Assembly (NCBI GenBank): GCA_018398815.1
Contig: CM031604.1
Location: 54,659,380 to 54,723,379 of the forward strand
Reading direction: 5' to 3'
Length of the DNA: 64,000 bases
Source: Conus ventricosus
Lineage: Eukaryota; Mollusca; Gastropoda; Neogastropoda; Conidae
Of this stretch, positions 57,894 through 64,000 are shown piece by piece. The notes beneath the pieces were generated by a model. The model saw only the letters and a program-made list of their open reading frames with translations. It was not told the origin of the DNA and made no database searches. Position 1 is the first letter of the stretch. Every line of letters starts with the position of its first letter. A program made the position numbers and the translations under genes.

Positions 57894-58680
57894 GTGAAAT
57901 TGAACATATATTGTCTGTGTGTACATCTGTGCACAGTGCATGCTCACATGTGTGTGCGCGCGCGCACATGCTCTTACATGCTTGGTTTTGCCTGCACATG
58001 CCATCACCCTAGTATATGTATATATCTTTGTGACGGAGAGCAAAAGAGAAAGAGAGAGACTGAGATACAGGCAAACAGAACCACATGGTCAGGTATTTAG
58101 TGAGGTATACAGCATAGCTTTGTGTCCGGATCCATGTTCTACATGTAGTCAGCTTCCAACAGGGGTCTGACTCATTCCCTTCGACTAATGAGTTATGTCT
58201 TACATGACCCTCTCCCTGCTGGAACATGTTCATCCTGTGTCCCTGTACTGCCCCAAATCCAGACAGAAAAACAGAGAAATGATTAACAGTCTCTAATTTC
58301 TCATGTTGTAAGGTTCATTTGGAAAATATGGGGCCTTGTCTGCTATACATTGATTTATTGTGATCTTTTGATGGCCAGAGCTATTGTGTTTTAGAGTTGT
58401 CGCTGTTGTTTTGTTTTAAAGATTGACAGAGTTGCCTTTAACATAAAACCAAAGATAAACATGAAACCCAAAGCATACCAAAAAATCCTTTCGAGTTTTC
58501 TAAGAATCACTTTCAGTGTTTGTCTCATTGTTTCTGTCTTAGTCTCTTCTTTCTTTCTGTGTCTGTCCTTCCCTTTGTCTCTGTCTCTGTCTCTCACTCA
58601 CACACACACACACACACACACAAAGTAGTCGGGAACTCCAGTAGAATGTTAGCATGCATAGGATGCTGTGGACTTTGAAT

Positions 58681-58713
<33 letters not shown>

Positions 58714-60296
58714 GCATATATGCTGAGAGTGTGAGGGACTTGGAATTCATAAAATTTATGCACACATGCACACACACACAGGCTCTGAAAAACAAACAAA
58801 CCAGGACCTTACTCAGGCAAGCCTTAGTACACCCAAACAAACAATTAAGCAGACACAGAGAAGTAAGGTTGTCAAGTCAAAAAAGATTAGCCAGATGAAA
58901 AAGTCTGTAGCGGTAGCCAGATAGGGCTAACAGGAGATACTGGCAATCTTCTTTGGGCTAACTCTTGTATGACAGAGGAAAGCAGTGAATGGGGTGACTG
59001 GAGTTCACGTGGGGACACCCTGTTCTTATCATTCCTCCTTTGCCAAGCAGCCATCAATCTTTCTGTGCTTACATTTTGCCTGTGGGCCTCGTCTGCCAGG
59101 CTCGTTATTTGACACAGCTTCTGTCAAGGGGAGTAATGAGATGGCAGATCAAGATAAAGAAAAATGTATGTATACATGCATGTTATTGTCAACTGCGGCC
59201 GAAATTTTCAGTTTACTTGTACTGGTCTGTTTAACACACACCAACAACAACACACATGTATATGTATATATGCACTTGACAGTCTGTACCCCCTGAGGAA
59301 GGCAAATAAAGCTGAAAATTCAGGATATTTTAATCTTGTTTGGATTTTTATCTACTTTGACTTTATATATATATATATATAAAGTTAAAAGGAATCTTAA
59401 AACTATCTACAAATTTGTTTCAAGCTTGTTGCGCTGTCATCAGGATGTTGCTCATGTTGCTCCCCAAGGGGTTGAGCACTTATATATTATCAGCATTTGA
59501 TAATATTGCATGAGATATATGCGACATGCATACATTTCTGATACACAAAATTCATATCGCCCTCCTGCTGCCCTCCACTCCACCATCCCTCATCCCATTT
59601 TCCTCATCCCTACTTTTTAACATTGTCTGTCCTGGCCCTTTCCCTGCATATGCGCATTTGACCCAAGGCCATTTCATGTCAAATCAACATGGAATTTTGG
59701 TTGTGCTGATATACGTAAATGTCGAAAACAGTCTAAAACAAATCAAAATTGTTGAAATAGCAAGGGTTTTTGTTTGTTTGTTTTTATCAACATCTTTTCG
59801 ATGGCGCTCTCACATAGCAGAAGTGAAGTGGTGAATTGTGTGTGTGTGTGTGCATATGTTTGTGTGTATGTTTTAATGGTGTGGGTGAGATGGGGATGGG
59901 GGAGGTTGGGGTGGGATTGAGGAGTACACACACCTGCATGTACATGACTTCTTCAAACTTGTTTTTGGACTTTGAAAAGGCTGCATTAAAAGCATACTTC
60001 TATGTCTTTCTGCGTTTTACTCTAAGCTTACCGAGATCAGCATAAAGATAGAGCTCAATATAAAAGAGATATTTGTTACTTATGTTTTTGTTGTTCTTAG
60101 CATAAACTGTTTTTATTATTATTATTGTTACAGTGCCCCCACCTTTTTAGTTTTCAAATAAATCCTTAATAATTTTCATGACAGCGAGAACGTTCACCTG
60201 CACAGGTTTTTGTCCATCACTTACTGTTTTTCTATTTTCAGTTCATTGTTTTATTGTCGGTATCATTTTTCATCATGTATGTGTTGTGCTTTTCAG
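57894..60296. other. intronic sequence, no gene seen
   Basis: CA arrays at about 58,598-58,622 and 58,681-58,710, CT patch at about 58,568-58,597. A TA-centred Penelope-like relic (59,180-59,480) is listed separately. The last bases (gtgcttttcag) form the acceptor of the next kinase exon. Confidence 0.55.
59180..59480. repeat. possible Penelope-like terminal repeat relic with hammerhead-like cores
   Basis: On + CTGAGGA is followed by GGC/GCT and GAAA at 59,293-59,317. On - CTGATGA is followed by AGC/GCT and GAAA at 59,443-59,418. They flank a TA-rich palindrome (about 59,362-59,385). Each has the invariant hammerhead core letters but only a 3-bp stem II. The piece 'gtgctcaacccc' on - near 59,478-59,467 is shared with the TA-array region at 35,413-35,425. 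Confidence 0.45.
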
Positions 60297-60429
60297 GTGG
60301 ATGTATGGAGCTTGGGAGTGGTGCTGTACACTCTGGCCTATGGAGCCATGCCCTTTGAGAGCTCCAACGTGAAGGTTCTTCGGCAGCAGATCAGCGATGG
60401 CCTTTATGCAGAACCCTCCCAGCCCTGTG
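60297..60429 (+). CDS. NUAK: NUAK-family kinase exon: helices F and G
   Basis: A 133-nt exon after TGCTTTTCAG, phase 0 at its start, ending TGTG|GTCAGT in phase 1. It reads VDVWSLGVVLYTLAYGAMPF, then ESSNVKVLRQQISDGLYAEP and SQPC. DVWSLG is the helix-F anchor aspartate segment, and the MPF plus RQQIS block matches NUAK helix G, where the family has RQISSGEYREPTQPS. The kinase domain still lacks its last helices (RWML ... HWWVN in relatives), which must follow outside the window. A SINE starts only 52 bases downstream. Confidence 0.95.
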
Positions 60430-60480
60430 GTCAGTTCACACATTTACTGTATTGTCTTGTAAAACTTTATTGTCCTATCA

Positions 60481-60735
60481 GCTGCCATTTTAAAGTGGTT
60501 AGCTTCATGGATTCCCGACTGAGAGGTCATGGATTATGATTTCCATAAGAGCTATGAATTTATTTGTGGGATTTGTTTTGCCCCTATGAGCTATCTAGAG
60601 CTGAGCTTGCTATAAGCTCAGCTGGGAAGATTGGAACAACACAGTTCTCCGAAAGATGTGCTCCGAGTCCCTTACCAACACTGCAGGTGTCTGTATCTCT
60701 CAGGTCTGGTTGATGCAGGGATATGTTATGAAGGA
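60481..60735 (+). mobile_element. tRNA-derived SINE, copy 2
   Basis: The diverged head ('aagtggttagcttcatgg' as A box, 'ggattatgatttcc' as B box) is followed by the same body as copy 1: 'gctgggaagattggaacaac', then 'aacactgcaggtgtctgtat' and 'tggttgatgcagggata' at the end. It lies in opposite orientation to copy 1. Confidence 0.8.
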
Positions 60736-61542
60736 AGGTCAAGTTACAGCCTTTTCATGCAGTCTCGGACCAGAACAGAATGCCATTACATCTACTTTTT
60801 TATCATCATCATCAGTCCGCATAAAATGTCTCAAATTTTGTGGCTTTTCTTGCCCTTCTCTCATTGATGACTTCCATTTCAGTTACCTCTTTCGGAAAGT
60901 TCATGAGAATGTACGTGGTGGTTTCCTCTGGAGGGGGCTGCTAACGCTGGTTCGTGACTAAGCAGTTATTGTCGCCACTGTGAGGCATAGTAGGTGGTGT
61001 CGTGCATGTGTTGGATTTGAGCAGGCAACGCTCAACACCGTCAAAGTGATTCAGCAACAGTTTGGTGTCTCGTCTGGTGGGTTGTGTCACGAGTCCGAAC
61101 GTTGACTGCTCCCTGTTGATTGCCTGTGCTGTCAGTGTGACAAGCCAGGGTGTGAATGTGGGGTTAACGAAGTGGCACGGAAGATGAGACAGAACAAAAA
61201 GAGTCGAACAAAACAAAACTTTACTATCCTCACAGCTGACTGGGGAAATTTTGTCTGATGTTCCCAAGGGAACACAGGTCATCATAGTGTGGTGCTTTAT
61301 AAATGCCCAACCTTCTGGAATTGGCCGACTTTGAACAATCTTCCATGAAGTTCCGAATTTTGTGAAAATGAAATTTAAAATGTAAAAAAAGATTGAATTT
61401 TATGAAGAAAAATGTAGTGTGTTCTGTGTGTGTGTGTGTGTGTAAAGAAATGATAAAATAGGGTCACATCATGTTCTGCAATTGCCAGCAACCATTTTCA
61501 ACTATTCTTCTTCATCCTTATTTCCATGTGTTGTTAATGGAA
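60736..61542. other. no gene seen
   Basis: Ordinary intronic sequence with a short GT run at about 61,425-61,443. The - strand frame at 60,941-61,285 resembles nothing known. Confidence 0.5.
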
Positions 61543-62345
61543 CGAAGAGGGACTTTCTGGTTCTGTCGGATTCGCTGTCAGCTTTGGAGGCCATAGCTGG
61601 CCGCAACCTTCAGCATCCAGAACTTTTACATTTTCTTTGAACTTTTTAGCAAGTTGAAAGCGGATGGTTACAACATTACTCTCGCCTTGGGTTCCTGGTC
61701 ATGTTGGCATCGGAGGGAACGAGATGGTTGATCGTTTAGCCAAGAATGCCACAAAGGAGAAACTGTCCAACATATATATCCCCTACTCAGATCTGAAACC
61801 CAAAATTAATGATTATGTGAGAGACCTCTGGCAGGAGGATTGGAATACGCAGACGGATAACAAACTTTCAGATCCGTCCAAACCTTAAGGAGTTTCCTCC
61901 CATCTACGTCTGGTGGTCGTAAAGAGGAAACGGTTCTGTGCCGGCTGCACACCGACCATTCGTATTTTACTCATTCCAACCTTTTAAAGAGTGAAGAAGC
62001 TCCGTGGTGCATTCCATGTCATGTGCAACTCACAATGAAACATGTTCTTTTAGAGTGATGGGACTTGCACGATGTGAGACAAACGTTTTACAGCGGAGTC
62101 CATGAAGATCCTTGAGTTTTTGAGAGAGATTAACATTTTTCATCTGATTTAAGATTTTACGGAAGAAAGATTTTTAACGAAGTTTCTGGTACGTTTCTAG
62201 ACGATGTCATTTAAAGAGATGTGAAAGGTTTCTTTTTTTTTTTTTTTTTTTTTCTTGAATGACTTGAGTTGATCTTAACGTGATGACAGCCCTGATGTGT
62301 CCCTTTGCGGTCGGCTGGGCTATAAGCAACATTATCTTATCTTCC
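61543..62345 (+). mobile_element. 5'-truncated I-like LINE (RNase H C-terminus and 3' UTR)
   Basis: Starts abruptly at the point equivalent to 47,020 of the long copy ('gagggactttctggttctgt'). It carries the end of RNase H, WVPGHVGIGGNEMVDRLAKN, at about 61,686-61,745 after one frameshift, then the 3' UTR. It ends 'ctttgcggtcggctgggcta' and 'taagcaacattatcttatct' at about 62,304-62,343. It is the cleanest 3' end in the window and useful as a reference for the others. A poly-T run lies at about 62,231-62,253. Confidence 0.88.
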
Positions 62346-62950
62346 TACACGGAAGAACCATTTGCCAAATTCCGTTTGTTTTGTTGGTTGTGTGCCAACA
62401 CTTGAATCTCTGCACATGTTTTCTCTATCCTTTTTGCGGTGTTATCAGTCCATCATTTTTTCTGTCTTCCCTCCTGTTTGCTTCTCACAAGTGTCCTTGA
62501 GAACTGTTACAACAAGGCCATCGGATTTTGTTACATGGCGACATCAACATAGTTTTCCTAACTGATGTTGGTAATCTTCAGATGGTTGGATGTTCACCGC
62601 AGAGTTCAAGCACTAGGACAATTAAAAGAAAAAGGCTTCTCTCTTCATCTACTGGCTCCAGATTTTTGACTTGTGAAAGTTTACACCAATGCTCGTTTTT
62701 TCCATTTTCTTTTCCGAGTATGTTGTTGAAAATTTGGCCAGGTTCAACTCCTGTTCCCGATTACCTTTAAAGTGATTCTCCTACAAAATTTGGCCAGGTT
62801 CAACTCCTGTTCCCGTGAGTCCTTGGGCATGAACCAAATGCATATTGCACATGGAAGCCTTTCTGTGTTTATGTCATCTGACACTCGCACCTCAGGTTAG
62901 GGTGTAATGGAGAGTATGGGGAGGGGTGGGAGGAAACATGCTAGTTAGAA
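62346..62950. other. no gene seen
   Basis: Unique intronic sequence. A 28-base phrase beginning 'aatttggccaggttcaactc' occurs twice, at about 62,729 and 62,788. Confidence 0.5.
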
Positions 62951-63230
62951 TTTGAACTTCATATCTCATGCTTTTTGGCTTCTTAGGCAAGTGAACTGTC
63001 CACTAGGCCTTTTGTTGTTATTGTGTGTGTGTGTGCGCGTGTGTGTGAAAAGCTGAGAAAACTTCATATCTCATGCTTTTTGGCTTCATAGGCAAGTGAA
63101 CTATCCACTAGTCCTTTTATTACTTTGTGTGTGTGTGTGAAGCCGAGAGAACTTCATGTCACATTCTTTAGGCAAGTGAACTATCCACAAAGCCTTTTAT
63201 TACTTATTGTGTGTATACATGTGTATTTGT
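62951..63230 (+). repeat. three-copy degenerate tandem repeat with GT linkers
   Basis: 'aacttcatatctcatgcttt', then 'ggcaagtgaactgtccacta' and 'ccttttgtt' followed by GT is repeated at about 62,955-63,045, 63,059-63,139 and 63,149-63,242 with shrinking units. Confidence 0.85.
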
Positions 63231-63592
63231 GTGTGTGTGTGTTTGTCTGCAGTATGTCGATGTTAATGAATAGTGGAACATACCAACGTTTTAGCAGTTT
63301 GATTCATAATATCTGAATAAATTACTGCTGCTTTTTGAATAGTTTTACTCAGACTGTAGTGAATCTCACTGTTGAATTATGAATTTAAGAGGGTGCAGCT
63401 GAAAAGATTGCAATGAAAAAATATCTTCCTTAAACTGAAAGGGGAGTGGATTTTTTCTTGTGTTTTGGGGTTGTTTTTTTTTTTGCATATTGTATTTTCA
63501 AGGTAATTGTTTTATAAGTTGTTGAAACAGGAGTGCCCTTCTAATTTATTGCTGCCTTGGAGGACTGTGTGTGTGTATGGGTGCGTGCGTGT
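63231..63592. other. no gene seen
   Basis: AT-rich intronic sequence with a T-run at about 63,474-63,483. Confidence 0.5.
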
Positions 63593-63770
63593 GTGTGTTC
63601 TGTAATTTAGTGTCTGTCCACATTATATGATTATTGAGGTAGAAGTGCTTTTGTGTAGTGTGTGCTATGTAATTTAGCGTCTGTCCACATAGGTGACTAT
63701 TGATGTAGGGTGTGTGTGTGTTAATTTCTGTCCACATTACGTGATTATACAGGTAGGGCTTTGTGTGTGT
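63593..63770 (+). repeat. three-copy degenerate tandem repeat
   Basis: 'tgtaatttagtgtctgtcca' plus 'catta.atgattatt.aggtag' occurs at about 63,600, 63,669 and (shortened) 63,720, each followed by a GT-rich linker. Confidence 0.85.
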
Positions 63771-63792
63771 ACAAATATATGGGCGTGTGTAC

Positions 63793-64000
63793 ATTTTAGC
63801 AAGTTGAAAGCGGACGGTTACAACATTACTCTTGCTTGGGTTCCTGGTCATGTTGGCATCGGCGGGAACGAAATGGTTTATCGTTTAGCCAAGAACGCCA
63901 CAAGAGAGAAACTGTCCAACATTTTATATCCAAAACCCAAAATTAACGATTATGTGAGAGACCTCTGGCAGGAGGATTGGAACACACAGACGAATAACAA
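63793..64000 (+). mobile_element. 5'-truncated I-like LINE, continues past the window end
   Basis: Begins 'attttagcaagttgaaagcg', equivalent to 61,643 of the neighbouring copy, and runs to the edge. It encodes WVPGHVGIGGNEMVYRLAKN and KINDYVRDLWQEDWN. About 14 bases present in the 61.8-kb copy (before 'aaacccaaaatt') are missing. The 5' junction directly follows a GT-rich tandem repeat. Confidence 0.88.

Noticed and set aside
60941..61285. 114-codon - strand frame
   Set aside because: No recognisable domain; lies between a SINE and a LINE in the intron.

Overview
The window reads as animal nuclear DNA, most likely from a mollusc and probably a gastropod. That placement is inferred from long CA/GT, CT/GA and poly-C arrays, TTAGGG-type interstitial repeats and a typical lophotrochozoan mix of non-LTR retrotransposons; no marker gene fixes the species. 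There is no bacterial-style gene layout. The only cellular gene I can support is one protein kinase on the + strand, split over five exons (13383-13503, 38541-38688, 52828-52893, 53219-53338, 60297-60429). Joined in order they encode most of an AMPK-related kinase domain: VAIK lysine, catalytic loop HRDLKLEN, DFG, T-loop [12 protein letters not shown] and the following VDVWSLG segment. The [12 protein letters not shown] stretch points to the NUAK (SNF1/AMPK-related) family. The glycine-rich-loop exon lies upstream of the window, and the end of the kinase domain plus the C-terminal tail lie downstream. One exon lacks one base relative to the expected frame.

Everything else is intron (or upstream sequence) filled with repeats. 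About 1-8,200 and 47,095-49,700 are abnormal, with bases merged into short homopolymer blocks; the second segment starts inside one retrotransposon and looks like unpolished assembly. Region 8,350-13,380 is dominated by microsatellites. Regions 13,545-15,216 and 19,985-22,890 hold non-LTR retrotransposon relics (I-like, RTE-like, CR1/L2-like), and the second is probably nested. Region 33,868-35,217 is a tandem repeat of about 650-680 bp. Each unit carries a hammerhead-ribozyme-like core on the - strand.

Region 39,237-39,500 is a GC-rich fold-back with TTAGGG runs. From about 39,990 to 49,130 a CR1-like element with a 2A-like peptide and a PHD-like finger is interrupted by a nearly full-length I-superfamily element (41,896 to about 47,760) that has a gag zinc knuckle, AP endonuclease, RT and RNase H. 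A likely target-site duplication flanks the insertion, and the CR1 reading frame resumes after it.

The intron at 53,339-60,296 contains a complete Tc1-like DD34E transposon (55,061-56,910) with 25-bp inverted termini and TA duplication. A 219-bp palindrome-rich MITE with CCGG target duplication is inserted into the start of its transposase. A tRNA-derived SINE family occurs twice in opposite orientations, at 57,632-57,893 and 60,481-60,735. Two 5'-truncated copies of the I-like element lie at 61,543-62,345 and from 63,793 to the window end.
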